DNA of 64,000 bases from Streptomyces sp. ITFR-16 (GTDB taxonomy: Bacteria; Actinomycetota; Actinomycetes; Streptomycetales; Streptomycetaceae), in contig NZ_CP134609.1 of NCBI RefSeq assembly GCF_031844705.1, positions 2,666,001 through 2,730,000 of the forward strand. The letters run 5' to 3'. Under the pieces are notes generated by a model that did not search any database, was not told where the DNA came from, and saw nothing but the letters and a program-made list of their open reading frames with translations. A program made the translations under genes and the position numbers. Below, piece by piece: positions 52,394 to 61,579 of this stretch. Each line of letters starts with the position of its first letter. Within the stretch, counting starts at the first letter, position 1.

Positions 52394-53722
52394 TCAGGCG
52401 GCGGTGTGGGCGGACGCCCGGGAGAGGGCGACGGTGGCGGTGGTGAGCAGGCCGAGCGCCGCAGCGCCGCAGGCCAGCGCGGGCACGGCGCCGGTGCCCC
52501 CCGCCTCGACGAGGGCGCGGACGGGGCGGGCGAGCGGGTCGAGTCCGGGCAGCCGCCCGCCCAGGACCAGGGCGGGGGCGGCGGCCTCGACGGCGCAGGC
52601 GGCGGCGAGTCCGGTGGCGGCCGGCTCGGGGAAACCGTGGACGGTCAGGAGCCGGGCCAGCAGGAGCAGCACCCCGAGGGCGGCGGCGCCGACCGGGGCG
52701 CCGCCGCCCGCGATGCCGAGATCGGCCAGGTAGAGGAGCCCGGCGAGGACGCAGAGGAAGAACGCCACGGCGCCGAAGAGCAGGGGGCGCACGCCCGCCG
52801 CGAACTCCTCCAGTGCGCGGCTGCCGTTGAGTTTGCGGTGGGCGTGCACGGAGAAGAGGTGGGCGCACCAGGCGGCGGGGGCCACCGCGACGGCGAGCCC
52901 GAGCAGGGGTGCGGGGGTCAGCGTCCAGGGGCCTTCGGGTCCGCCGGTGAGGACCTGGTCGAGCAGGGCGTTGCCGTACAGGACATAGCCGAGCAGCCAG
53001 CAGGCGCAGAGGTTGGCGGTGGCCGAGGCCCGTCCGTCGGCACCGAGCGGGCCGGTGCGCAGGGCGAGCGCGAGCCCGATGAGCGCGAGGAGTGCGCCGC
53101 CGGCGCCGACGGCGAGCCGGGCGTCGCCGCCGAGCACTCCGTCGGTGAGGCGGAGGGCGACGAAGGTGGCGAGGCAGGCGGCGCCCGGGAGCAGGGCACG
53201 CAGCGACCAGGCGGCGCGGGTCTCGATGTCGCGCGCCGTGGCGGAGGCGGCGGCGACGGGGTCCCCCGCGACTCCGGGGACCCGTGCGAAGAGTTCCTCG
53301 GCGAGCGAGAACACATCGCGGTGCCGGTAGCGGGCGGCGGTGCGGTCGGTGACCCCGTGGGCCTCCAGACCGGCGGCGATCTCCAGCGGGTCGACGGCGC
53401 GCTCGCAGAGCTCGCGGTGGCGGTGCATGAGGGACTTCACGGGGTCGGCGGGGCCGCGCCGGCCGGTGGTGAGCCGGCGCGCCGGAGCGGCGGCGGCGAC
53501 CTCGGGGGCCCGGGGGGCGGGGCGGTCGTCGACCGCCCCGGTGTCCGCTGCCGTCGTGTCCGCCGTATCCGCTGCCGCCGTCCCGTGCGCGGGTTCGGGC
53601 GCCGCCTCCCGTACCGGCTCCTGCTGTGCGGCCTCTTCCCGGACCGCCTCCAGGGCGGCTTCCAGGGCGGCGGCGGTCAGGGGGGTGCCGGGTGCCTCGG
53701 GCACCTCGGTCGGGCGGCGCAT
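52394..53722 (-). CDS. Polytopic membrane protein of the polysaccharide operon
   Basis: A 442-residue protein. The first 95 residues are Ala/Glu/Pro-rich; a soluble segment (about 95-170) with DPLEIAAGLEAHGVTDRTAARYRHRDVFSLAEEL follows, then about ten hydrophobic helices to the end. The ATG at 53722 is chosen for its GGAGG seven bases upstream; an earlier ATG overlapping the glycosyltransferase stop is possible. The place next to a PelF-like gene suggests a transporter or flippase role like PelG/PelE, but I cannot show homology by eye. Confidence 0.75.
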   Translation of the reverse strand: MRRPTEVPEAPGTPLTAAALEAALEAVREEAAQQEPVREAAPEPAHGTAAADTADTTAADTGAVDDRPAPRAPEVAAAAPARRLTTGRRGPADPVKSLMHRHRELCERAVDPLEIAAGLEAHGVTDRTAARYRHRDVFSLAEELFARVPGVAGDPVAAASATARDIETRAAWSLRALLPGAACLATFVALRLTDGVLGGDARLAVGAGGALLALIGLALALRTGPLGADGRASATANLCACWLLGYVLYGNALLDQVLTGGPEGPWTLTPAPLLGLAVAVAPAAWCAHLFSVHAHRKLNGSRALEEFAAGVRPLLFGAVAFFLCVLAGLLYLADLGIAGGGAPVGAAALGVLLLLARLLTVHGFPEPAATGLAAACAVEAAAPALVLGGRLPGLDPLARPVRALVEAGGTGAVPALACGAAALGLLTTATVALSRASAHTAA

Positions 53723-53810
53723 CGTCGTTCCTCCGTGTGGTTCGCCTGGGTCACCCGGGGCGCCGGGCGGTTGCGTTCGGTCCGTGCGGCCCGGTGCGGC
53801 CGTCTCCTGG

Positions 53811-55610
53811 TCACACATCGCCGTCCCCCGCACCGCGGGCGCCCGCCCAGCTGGGGGTGCGCTCGTCCGGTTCGGGGCCGAAGTCCTCGTCGGGCCACAG
53901 GCCGAGGACATGGGCCTCCGGCGGGGTGGCGAAGGGGCGGGGGCCGCCGCTGCCCGCGACCGGCGCCGGCGCCCTGCGGACCGGCGCCTGGGCGATCAGC
54001 TCCAGGTAAATGCCGCGAAATGCCGCGAGGTTCTGTTCGACGGTGAAGAGTTCGAGGGCGCGGGCGCGGGCCGCCGCGCCCAGGCGCGCACGGCGCTCCG
54101 GGTCGCGCAGCAGCGCGAGGCAGGCGTCCGCGAGCGCCCGGGGGTTGCGCGGGGGCACCACGAGCCCGGTGCCGCCGATGACCTCGACGACCGCGCCGAC
54201 ATCCGTCGAGACGGTGGCCCGGCCGCAGAACATCGCCTCGACCAGGCTGATCGGAAAGCCCTCGACCACGCTGGAGAGGACCACCACGCCGCCCGCCGCG
54301 TACGCCTGGGCGAGATCGGGTACGTCGGCGTCGCCGATGTCCTCGAAGGAGACCGGGTTGTCGCCGACCGCGTGCGCGTCCGCGGCCTCGTCGGGGAAGA
54401 GCTGGGCGGCGAGCGCCCGGCAGTGCGCGAGATAGGTGGCGCCCTCGTGGCCCTGGGCCGGCGCGCCGATGATCCGCAGCCGGGCGTCGGGTTCGGCCCT
54501 GCGGACCTCGGCGAAGGCGTGCAGCAGGGCGATCAGGTCCTTGGCGGGCTCGATCCGGCCGACCCAGACCAGGGTGTCGGGGCCGCCGTCGTCCTCGCTC
54601 TCGCCCAGCGCGGCGAACCGGCCGGACTCCATGCCGGGGTACACCGTCCGCACCTTGGCGGGTTCCGCGCCGCAGCGCTCCTGCCAGCGGCGGGCGTGGG
54701 TGTTGCCGGGGGTGATGAGCGCGGCCTGCCGGTACACCTCGGTGGCGAGCCTGCCGTGGAAGTTGGCGAGCAGCGCGCGCACCGGGGCGCTCACCGGCCT
54801 GCCGGTCGCCGCGAGGTAGTGCGCCCGCAGCTGCACGGCGTGCTCGGTGACCAGCAGCGGCACCCCGAAGAAGCGTTTGGCCAACAGCCCCGGCAGGGCG
54901 GCGGCGCCCCCGGATGTGGCGTGGCAGAGGTCGACCGCCCCGAGGCTCTCCTCGTCGTACCAGTCGAGGGAGAGGGGACGCAGCACCCGGTCGAGCTCCG
55001 CCGTGAAGGCGAGGAGGTCGGGGACGGTGGCGGTCTGGACCGTGCGCCCGGTGCCGGGGGCGCGGCAGGCGGCCTCCAGGATCCGCACGGCGGTCTCGGA
55101 GCGCAGGGCGGCGGGCAGTCCGCCGTGCTCGCAGGCGAGTTCGGCGAGTCCGTAGAGGCCCTCGGTGAAGCGCGCGTCCGCCGCCCGGGCGGCTGCGGCG
55201 TCCTCGCCGGCCGCCGCGTCCGCGCCCTCGCCCCGCTCGTCCTGCTCGCCGCCGGTCGCGCCCGCCGCGCACACCGAGGTGGCGAGCGCCGTGAAGTGGG
55301 TGACGAAGCGCCTCCGTTCGCGCCGTCCGTAACTCCGCACGCCCCCGCCGGTCAGCAGCCGTGCGAGCAGCCGTCTGGGGGCGTGCAGGCCGAGGGTGTC
55401 CTCGTCGGCCGTCCACAGGGGGGCCGTCCGGACCCGGCTGACCTGGGCCGGGAGCTGCACCCAGCCCTGCGCCTCCTGCTCGGCACTGCGGCTGAGCGCG
55501 AAGAGATCGAACTCGTGCTGCGCGAGCCCGCGCACCAGACGGTCGCACCAGAGTCTGGACTCACCCGTCGCATACGGGTAACCACCGTCGGTGAGCAGTC
55601 CGATCCGCAC
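53811..55610 (-). CDS. PelF-like GT4 glycosyltransferase
   Basis: A 599-residue glycosyltransferase with the PelF architecture. An N-terminal domain starts VRIGLLTDGGYPYATGESR, as in DUF3492/PelF proteins, with an Ala/Glu/Asp-rich insertion near residues 145-170. The GT-B C-terminal domain has WVGRIEPAKDL and SSVVEGFPISLVEAM (the E-x7-E acceptor/nucleotide motif). PelF uses UDP-sugars to build the Pel polysaccharide in Pseudomonas and Gram-positive relatives. First gene of the operon; GTG start after GATCGGGGG. The product polymer is unknown. Confidence 0.82.
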   Translation of the reverse strand: MRIGLLTDGGYPYATGESRLWCDRLVRGLAQHEFDLFALSRSAEQEAQGWVQLPAQVSRVRTAPLWTADEDTLGLHAPRRLLARLLTGGGVRSYGRRERRRFVTHFTALATSVCAAGATGGEQDERGEGADAAAGEDAAAARAADARFTEGLYGLAELACEHGGLPAALRSETAVRILEAACRAPGTGRTVQTATVPDLLAFTAELDRVLRPLSLDWYDEESLGAVDLCHATSGGAAALPGLLAKRFFGVPLLVTEHAVQLRAHYLAATGRPVSAPVRALLANFHGRLATEVYRQAALITPGNTHARRWQERCGAEPAKVRTVYPGMESGRFAALGESEDDGGPDTLVWVGRIEPAKDLIALLHAFAEVRRAEPDARLRIIGAPAQGHEGATYLAHCRALAAQLFPDEAADAHAVGDNPVSFEDIGDADVPDLAQAYAAGGVVVLSSVVEGFPISLVEAMFCGRATVSTDVGAVVEVIGGTGLVVPPRNPRALADACLALLRDPERRARLGAAARARALELFTVEQNLAAFRGIYLELIAQAPVRRAPAPVAGSGGPRPFATPPEAHVLGLWPDEDFGPEPDERTPSWAGARGAGDGDV

Positions 55611-55690
55611 GAGTACACCCCCGATCTCCCTTGTGAGCGGCCGCCGTTGGTTTCGGCGACTCGCAGCGGGACGACCGTAAGCGGATACGC

Positions 55691-55726
55691 CGGTGGCGCG
55701 ACGGACGGTTGTCCGTCGCGCCACCG
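55691..55726 (-). terminator. Hairpin ending the peptide-type ABC operon
   Basis: Perfect 16-bp stem (55691-55706 and 55711-55726) with a 4-base loop, 76 bases beyond the fused-ATPase stop. It also lies in the upstream region of the glycosyltransferase operon. Confidence 0.75.
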
Positions 55727-55801
55727 AAAGGGGTGAACCGTCGTAACTTTCCCGCCCCGGTAGCGTTCTGTCGCGCTATAGAGACAGTGGGTCACTCACG
55801 G

Positions 55802-57439
55802 TCAGGCTGCGGCCAGCTCCTTGCGGGCCGCGCGGCGCACCGTCGCGAGAGCCGGGTCGAGCGCGGGCACGGCCGCCAGCAGCTGCTTGGTGTACGGGTC
55901 GCGGGGGTCGCCGTACACCTGCTCCACCGGACCCTCCTCGACGATCCGGCCCTGCCGCATGACGGCGACCCGGTCGCTGACCTGGCGTACGACGGCCAGG
56001 TCGTGGGCGATGAAGACCAGCGCGAGCCCCAGCTCCCGCTGGAGTGCGGCGAGCAGGGCGGTCACCTGGGCCTGCGTCGTCACGTCGAGGGCGGAGACCG
56101 CCTCGTCGCAGACGATCAGTTCGGGTTCGGCGGCCAGCGCGCGGGCGATCCCGACGCGCTGGCGCTGTCCGCCGCTGAACTCGTGCGGATAGCGGTCGTA
56201 CTGCCCGGGGTCGAGCCCGACGCGCTCCAGCAGATCCCGGACGCGCGCCCGGATCACGCCCTCGTCGCGCTCGCCGCGTGCCCGCAGCGGGTCGGCGACG
56301 GACTCGCCCACGGAGCGGCGCGGGTTGAGCGAGGAGACCGGGTCCTGGAAGACCATCTGCACCCGGTCCACCCGGGTGATCGATCCGGAGGTGGGCTCCA
56401 GCAGTCCGACGAGCATCCGCCCGAGGGTGGTCTTGCCGCTGCCGCTCTCACCGACGATGCCGAGCGTCTCGCCCCGGCGGACGGTGAGGGAGACCCCGTC
56501 GACGGCGGCCGGCGCGGACCTGCCCCGGCCGAACACCTGCCGCACGGCGTCTGCCTCGACCAGCACCTTGCCCTCGCCGGCCGCGTCGTGCCCGTCCGCG
56601 CCGGCGCTCTTCTCCGGCGCGGTCCGCTCCGGCGCACTCTTCTCGAACGCGCTCCGCTCCGCCGCGGGCGCGATGCGCGGGACGGCGGCCAGCAGCGCCC
56701 TGGTGTACGGCTCGCGCGGCGCGCCGAGCACGTCGGCGACCGGTCCGCGTTCCACCGCGAGGCCGTCACGCATGACGAGCACCTCGTCCACCGACTCGGC
56801 CGCCACGCCCACGTCGTGGGTGACCAGCAGCAGTCCCATGCCGGTCTCGCGGCGCAGGTCGTGCAGCAGGTCGAGGATCTGGGCCTGGACGGTGACGTCG
56901 AGCGCGGTCGTGGGCTCGTCCGCGATGAGCAGCTGCGGCTCGCAGGCCAGCGCCATCGCGATCAGCGCGCGCTGGCGCATCCCGCCGGAGAACTCGTGCG
57001 GCCGGGACCGGGAGCGGCGCACCGCGTCGGGGATCCCGACCCGGTCCAGCACCTCTGCGGCCCGGGCCCTGGCCGCCCGCCGGGAGGCCCGGTGGTGGAC
57101 CCGGTAGACCTGCGCGATCTGGTCGCCGACCGCGTAGTACGGGTCGAGCGAGGACAGCGGGTCCTGGAAGACCATGGCGGCCTTCGCGCCGCGCAGCCCG
57201 CGCAGTTCGGCGTCCCCGGCGGCCTGGACGTCCACGCCCGCGACCCGGACCGAGCCGCCGACCTTGGCACCGGTGCCCCGGTGGAGGCCGAGCAGGGCGT
57301 AGGCGGAGGCGCTCTTGCCGGAGCCGGACTCGCCGACGACGCCGAGTGCGCCGCCCTTCTCCAGCGAGAAGGACAGCCCGCGCACCGCGTGGACGTCGCC
57401 GAAGGAGATCGTGAGATCGGTGACCTCGACCAGACTCAT
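55802..57439 (-). CDS. Fused dual ATPase of peptide-type ABC importer (DppD-DppF)
   Basis: A 545-residue protein with two complete ABC ATPase domains. First: GESGSGKSAS, SGGMRQRAL, LIADEPTTALD. Second: GESGSGKTTLG, SGGQRQRVG, IVCDEAVSALD. The usual proline after DE is Ala in the second, but the catalytic Glu stays. An Ala/Glu/Lys-rich linker (about residues 255-285) joins them. Such fusions replace the separate DppD and DppF. The ATG overlaps the upstream permease stop by four bases. Last gene of the operon. Confidence 0.92.
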   Translation of the reverse strand: MSLVEVTDLTISFGDVHAVRGLSFSLEKGGALGVVGESGSGKSASAYALLGLHRGTGAKVGGSVRVAGVDVQAAGDAELRGLRGAKAAMVFQDPLSSLDPYYAVGDQIAQVYRVHHRASRRAARARAAEVLDRVGIPDAVRRSRSRPHEFSGGMRQRALIAMALACEPQLLIADEPTTALDVTVQAQILDLLHDLRRETGMGLLLVTHDVGVAAESVDEVLVMRDGLAVERGPVADVLGAPREPYTRALLAAVPRIAPAAERSAFEKSAPERTAPEKSAGADGHDAAGEGKVLVEADAVRQVFGRGRSAPAAVDGVSLTVRRGETLGIVGESGSGKTTLGRMLVGLLEPTSGSITRVDRVQMVFQDPVSSLNPRRSVGESVADPLRARGERDEGVIRARVRDLLERVGLDPGQYDRYPHEFSGGQRQRVGIARALAAEPELIVCDEAVSALDVTTQAQVTALLAALQRELGLALVFIAHDLAVVRQVSDRVAVMRQGRIVEEGPVEQVYGDPRDPYTKQLLAAVPALDPALATVRRAARKELAAA

Positions 57440-58425
57440 GACAGCACCACCCGTCGGTCGGCCATCGCCTGGAGGATGTCCGCGACGGCATTGGCAAGGA
57501 CGACGAAGAAGCCGGTGACGAGCACCAGACCGACGACGACCGGAAGGTCCACCTGCTTGACGGCCTCGACGAGTTCGCGGCCGACGCCGGGGATCCCGAA
57601 GAGGGACTCGGTGAGCACGGCGCCGCCGAACATCGAGCCGATGTCGAGTGCGCCGAGCGCGATCACCGGCGCGAGCGCCCCGCGCAGGGCGTGCCGTCCG
57701 ACGATCGCCCGCTCGCTGACCCCGTACGCCCTGAAGGTGCGCACATGGTCCTCGGCCAGCGTCTCGAGCATGGAGGCGCGGGTCATGCGGGCATACGGGG
57801 CGGCGGAGACGAGCGCCAGCGAGATCCAGGGCAGCACCAGGTTCCAGGCCCACTGCTCCGGGTTCTCGGTGAGCGGGACGTAGTCCGGGAACGGCAGGAT
57901 CTGGAGCGCCGTGACGCAGATGATGATGAGCAGCAGGCCGATCACGAAGACGGGCGTGGCCATGCCGGCGAGGGTGATGCCGGTGAGGATGCGCTCGGTG
58001 GCCCGGCCGCGCCGCCACACCGAGAGCAGTCCGGTGCCGACGCCGAGCAGCATCCACAGCACGAAGGCGCCGACGGCGAGCGAGGCGGTGGCGGGCAGCT
58101 TGGCGATGATCAGCTGGGTGACCTGCTGGCCGCTCTGGTAGGAGAGCCCGAGGCAGGGGGCGTCGCAGTGCACCACACCGGTGCCGGTGGAGTAGTCGCG
58201 CCCGGCGACCAGGCTCTGCAGGAAGTGCGCGTACTGCACGTACACCGGGTCGCCCAGGTGCAGTTGCTCGCTGACCTGGGCGACCTGGGCGGGCGAGCAG
58301 CGCGGGCCGCAGGCGATCTGGGCGACGTTGCCGGGGGCGACGTAGAAGGCGGCGTAGACCACGACGCTCAGGGCGAGCAGGACGAAGAGCGCCCCGCCGA
58401 TGCGGCGCAGCAGGAACAGGCTCAT
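57436..58425 (-). CDS. Peptide-type ABC permease, DppB/OppB type
   Basis: A 329-residue permease starting MSLFLLRRIGGALFVLLALSV, the typical OppB N-terminus, with about six helices. Between helices 1 and 2 an extracytoplasmic loop has four cysteines (ACGPRC, HCDAPC), unusual for the family and possibly two disulfides. EAA-type loop near GVSERAIVGRHALRGALAP. It overlaps both neighbouring genes by four bases, so the cistrons are translationally coupled. Confidence 0.9.
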   Translation of the reverse strand: MSLFLLRRIGGALFVLLALSVVVYAAFYVAPGNVAQIACGPRCSPAQVAQVSEQLHLGDPVYVQYAHFLQSLVAGRDYSTGTGVVHCDAPCLGLSYQSGQQVTQLIIAKLPATASLAVGAFVLWMLLGVGTGLLSVWRRGRATERILTGITLAGMATPVFVIGLLLIIICVTALQILPFPDYVPLTENPEQWAWNLVLPWISLALVSAAPYARMTRASMLETLAEDHVRTFRAYGVSERAIVGRHALRGALAPVIALGALDIGSMFGGAVLTESLFGIPGVGRELVEAVKQVDLPVVVGLVLVTGFFVVLANAVADILQAMADRRVVLS

Positions 58426-59405
58426 GCTCCGGCCTCCTTCTTGGCGCCGGTGCCGATCCGCAGCCGGGAGGCGGCGCGCGGGTCGAGCGCGGTGCGCACG
58501 CCCTCGCCGAGGACGGTGAGCGCGAGCACGGTGACGAAGAGCAGCAGGGCCGGGATCAGCAGATAGGTGGGCGCGGCCTGGTACCAGGTGTCGGCGTCGC
58601 TGAGCATCTGTCCCCAGGACGGGGTGGGCGGCTTGATGCCGACGCCGAGGAAGGACAGGGCCGCCTCGACGACGATGTTGGACGGGAAGAGCAGCACGGC
58701 GTACGTGATGACGGGCGCCGCCAGCGAGGGCAGCAGTTCGCGCCGGGCGATCTGCCAGGAGCCCCAGCCGCTGAGCCGGGCGGCGGCGACATGGTCGCGG
58801 GACTTCAGGGAGAGCGTCTGGGCGCGCACGATCTTGGAGATGCCGGACCAGCCGATCAGGCCGACGACGACGGCGATCAGGACGGGGCGGGGGAAGCCGG
58901 GCGGGACGACGGCGAGCGCGCCGAGCGCGATCACCATGACCGGCAGGGCGACGACGACGTCGGTGATCCGGCTGAGCGCCTGGTCGACGAAGCGGTTGCC
59001 GAGTCCGGCGGCCAGCCCGACGAGGACTCCGGCGATCACCTGGAGCAGGGTGGCGCCGAGCGCGACGCCGAGGGAGACCCGGGCGCCGTGGACGACGCGG
59101 GCGAACAGGTCGCGGCCGGTGAGCGGTTCGACGCCCAGCCAGTGATCGGCGCTGATCCCGCCGAAGGAGCCGAGCGGGACCCCGCCGGTCGCGGAGTCGA
59201 CGAGGTCCGGGTGGTACGTGGTGGGGTTCTGGCCCTCGATGCCCGCGAGCAGCGGTGCGGCGAGCGCGGTGAGGACCAGCAGGGCGACGACGGCGGCCGC
59301 CACGAGGGCGGCACGCCGGGCGCGCAGCCGGCGCCAGAACGGATGGGCCCCGGAGGCGGGGGCCTCGACGGCCCCCGCCTCCTTGACCAGCAGTGCTTCG
59401 GCCAT
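58422..59405 (-). CDS. Peptide-type ABC permease, DppC/OppC type
   Basis: A 327-residue permease of the OppC class. The first helix is at about residues 30-53, then a periplasmic loop with HWLGVEPLTGRDLFARVVHGARVSL, a family signature. The EAA loop is LSGWGSWQIARRELLPSLAAP. It starts three bases after the binding-protein stop and overlaps the next gene by four bases. Confidence 0.9.
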   Translation of the reverse strand: MAEALLVKEAGAVEAPASGAHPFWRRLRARRAALVAAAVVALLVLTALAAPLLAGIEGQNPTTYHPDLVDSATGGVPLGSFGGISADHWLGVEPLTGRDLFARVVHGARVSLGVALGATLLQVIAGVLVGLAAGLGNRFVDQALSRITDVVVALPVMVIALGALAVVPPGFPRPVLIAVVVGLIGWSGISKIVRAQTLSLKSRDHVAAARLSGWGSWQIARRELLPSLAAPVITYAVLLFPSNIVVEAALSFLGVGIKPPTPSWGQMLSDADTWYQAAPTYLLIPALLLFVTVLALTVLGEGVRTALDPRAASRLRIGTGAKKEAGA

Positions 59406-59407
59406 GG

Positions 59408-61135
59408 TTACTTGACCGCGACCTGCGAGATGTCGAGCACGCCGGTCCAGTCGCTGATCACGACGTTCTTGACGGACTTGCCGTACAGGCGCTTGTAGAC
59501 CGGGTGGAACAGCGGCACGGTCAGCGCCTGCTCACCGACCTTCTTGTCGAGGGCGCCCCAGCGCTTGGCGGCGGCGCTCAGGTCGGTCAGCTTGTTGATC
59601 TCGTCGATCTCCTTGTTGACCGAGGCGTCGTCGAACTGGGCGGAGTTGAAGTTGTACCCGGCCTTGACGATCTGGCGTCCGTCGAAGATCGGCGCGAAGA
59701 ACGGGCCGCCGGACGGCCAGTCGGCACCCCAGCCGCCGAGGAAGAAGCCGGGCTCCGTCTTCACGTTGTAGACGGTGTCCGAGTAGGCGTTGGACTCCAG
59801 GCCGCGGAGCTTGACGGTGATGCCGGCCTTCTTCAGCGCCTCCTGGAGCGCGGTGGCGATCTCCGGGCTGGTGGCGAAGTTCTTCTCGTTGTTGTGCGTG
59901 AGGGTGACGGTCAGCCCCTTGGGGTAGCCGGCCTCCTTCAGCAGCTCCCTGGCCTTGGCCGCGTTGCCGTTCTTCCCGGCCGGGAAGGCGTCGTACGGCG
60001 TGTAGCCGAAGGACTTCTGGTCGGGCAGGAAGGTGGTGGCGGGCTCGGCGAGCGAGGAGCCGCCGGCGGCGTTGACCACGGAGGAGCGGTCGACGGCGTA
60101 GGAGATGGCCTGGCGCACCTTCGGGTTGTCGAACGGCTTCACCTTCGGGTTGAAGGCGATGTAGTTCGTGTAGCCGAAGTGGCCGGTGCCGACACGGGCG
60201 GCGAGCTTCTTGTCGCCGGAGACCTTGGCGAGTTCGGCCGGGCCGAGGTTGGTGTCGGTGGTGACGGCGGCGGAGTCGGCGCCCTGGGAGGCGGACAGCC
60301 GCTGGTTGATGACGGCGGAGTCGAGGCCGGAGCGGACGTCGATCCGGTCCGGGTAGGCCTTGCGCTCCTCGTCGGTGGCGGCCGACCAGTGGGTGTTGCG
60401 CTCCAGGACGAGGCGCTCGCCGTCGCCCTCGTTCCTGACGACCTTGTACGGGCCGGAGGAGAGCGGGTGCTCCTCGTACTTGGTGCCGGTGTCCTTGGCC
60501 TTCGGTACGGGGGTGGTCTGCGTCTGGGTGGCGAGGTAGGGGAACTCGCCCTCGGGCTTGTTGAGGTGGAAGACGATCGTCTTCGCGTCGGGCGTCTCGA
60601 TCGAGTCGAGGCCCTTCTTGTCCTTGTACGGGCCCTGGTAGTCGGCCCCGCCGATCAGCCAGTCGCGCAGATAGGGCGCGCCGCCGGAGAGTTCGGCGGC
60701 GAAGGAGCGCTCGATGCCGTACTTGATGTCGGCGCTGGTGATCGCCGTGCCGTCCTCGTACTTCAGGCCGTCCTTGAGGGTGTACGTCCACACCGTGGCG
60801 TTCTTGCTGGGCTTGCCCAGGTCGGTCGCCAGGTCGGGGACGACCTTGGCGCCCTCCGCGCCGTCCTCCCGGTTGCGGGTGGTGAGGGTGCGGAAGACGA
60901 GGGAGGGGACGTTGCCGCCGCCGGAGGTGTAGAGGCGGGCGGGGTCGAAGTCCTCCTGCGGGGCGCTGTTGAGGACGGTCAGCGTGCCGCCCTTCTTGGG
61001 CGCGCCCGCCGCGCCGGAGGTGTCGTCGCTGCCCTTGCTGCTGCCCTCGGGCCCGCAGGCCGCGGCTCCCGCGGCCACGGCGAGTACTGCGGCGGCCGCT
61101 GCTACGCGGCGCGATATGACGGACGGTTGACGCAT
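59408..61135 (-). CDS. Peptide-type ABC substrate-binding lipoprotein
   Basis: A 575-residue SBP_bac_5 family protein. The signal peptide ends in a lipobox AAGAAAC, and a Gly/Ser linker leads to the binding domain (KKGGTLTVLNS). Family members bind oligopeptides, dipeptides, nickel or opines. I start at MRQPSVISRR, with GAGG ten bases upstream. First full gene of a four-gene operon. The preceding leader has a short ORF ending in two cysteine codons, which hints at a sulfur-amino-acid-linked substrate such as a Cys-containing peptide; this is inference. Confidence 0.9.
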   Translation of the reverse strand: MRQPSVISRRVAAAAAVLAVAAGAAACGPEGSSKGSDDTSGAAGAPKKGGTLTVLNSAPQEDFDPARLYTSGGGNVPSLVFRTLTTRNREDGAEGAKVVPDLATDLGKPSKNATVWTYTLKDGLKYEDGTAITSADIKYGIERSFAAELSGGAPYLRDWLIGGADYQGPYKDKKGLDSIETPDAKTIVFHLNKPEGEFPYLATQTQTTPVPKAKDTGTKYEEHPLSSGPYKVVRNEGDGERLVLERNTHWSAATDEERKAYPDRIDVRSGLDSAVINQRLSASQGADSAAVTTDTNLGPAELAKVSGDKKLAARVGTGHFGYTNYIAFNPKVKPFDNPKVRQAISYAVDRSSVVNAAGGSSLAEPATTFLPDQKSFGYTPYDAFPAGKNGNAAKARELLKEAGYPKGLTVTLTHNNEKNFATSPEIATALQEALKKAGITVKLRGLESNAYSDTVYNVKTEPGFFLGGWGADWPSGGPFFAPIFDGRQIVKAGYNFNSAQFDDASVNKEIDEINKLTDLSAAAKRWGALDKKVGEQALTVPLFHPVYKRLYGKSVKNVVISDWTGVLDISQVAVK

Positions 61136-61325
61136 CGGAAGGTGACCTCTCGGAGAACTGCCTGGATGTGGAACAGAAGATTCCGCGCAGGCGGCGACGA
61201 GAGACATGAGCTGAGGACCGATGACTGCCGCGCCTGCGGACGGAGTGCGCCCGGCGCGGCGTTCGGGGAAGGGGGTCCGGGCCTTCGGGGCCGGGACGGG
61301 GGGCCGACGCGCGCGGGGGCGGGCG
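61136..61325 (-). other. Leader between Cys-Cys ORF and binding-protein gene
   Basis: About 190 nt with no further ORF I can support. It contains a 9-bp hairpin with one mismatch (61275-61283 and 61289-61297) but no U-run. If the short ORF acts as an attenuator, this is where Rho loading or RNA folding would occur. Confidence 0.4.
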
Positions 61326-61421
61326 TCAGCAACAGTCGACGTCGGCGACGCTGTGCCCGGTCACGCCGATGAGCGCCAGCTCAATGGTGGCGCGATCGAA
61401 GGTGACGGGGCTGCGTGACAT
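61326..61421 (-). CDS. Putative Cys-Cys leader peptide, 31 aa, leaderless
   Basis: A 31-residue ORF starting MSRSPVTFDRATIEL and ending VADVDCC, with tandem TGT TGC codons directly before TGA. A promoter with consensus -35 TTGACA and -10 CATATT places the transcript start at or one base before the ATG, so the ORF should be translated leaderless; no Shine-Dalgarno is present. Cysteine-rich leaderless uORFs control sulfur-related genes in mycobacteria by cysteine-dependent translation. A similar role for the downstream importer operon is inferred. Confidence 0.6.
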   Translation of the reverse strand: MSRSPVTFDRATIELALIGVTGHSVADVDCC

Positions 61422-61428
61422 GCCGAGA

Positions 61429-61457
61429 AATATGGGTGACCGCCGCCACGATGTCAA
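61429..61457 (-). promoter_or_regulatory. Consensus promoter of the peptide-type ABC operon
   Basis: Minus strand: -35 TTGACA (61452-61457), exactly 17-bp spacer, -10 CATATT (61429-61434). Seven bases separate the -10 from the ATG of the leader ORF. The best sigma-70-type promoter I see in the window. Confidence 0.7.
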
Positions 61458-61579
61458 CGCAATGTGAGACGGCTATCTCGCCATGTGGACAGCCGGTCCC
61501 GGGGGCCGTCCCGCCCGGCCGCTCCCGCCGGCCCGTGCCGGGACGGCGGGGAGCAGCCTCCGCGACCTGCGCGGCGGTC

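Noticed and set aside
61484..61492. TGTGGACAG as a DnaA box
   Set aside because: It differs from the box at the first position of the nonamer and stands alone beside a promoter with a better explanation.
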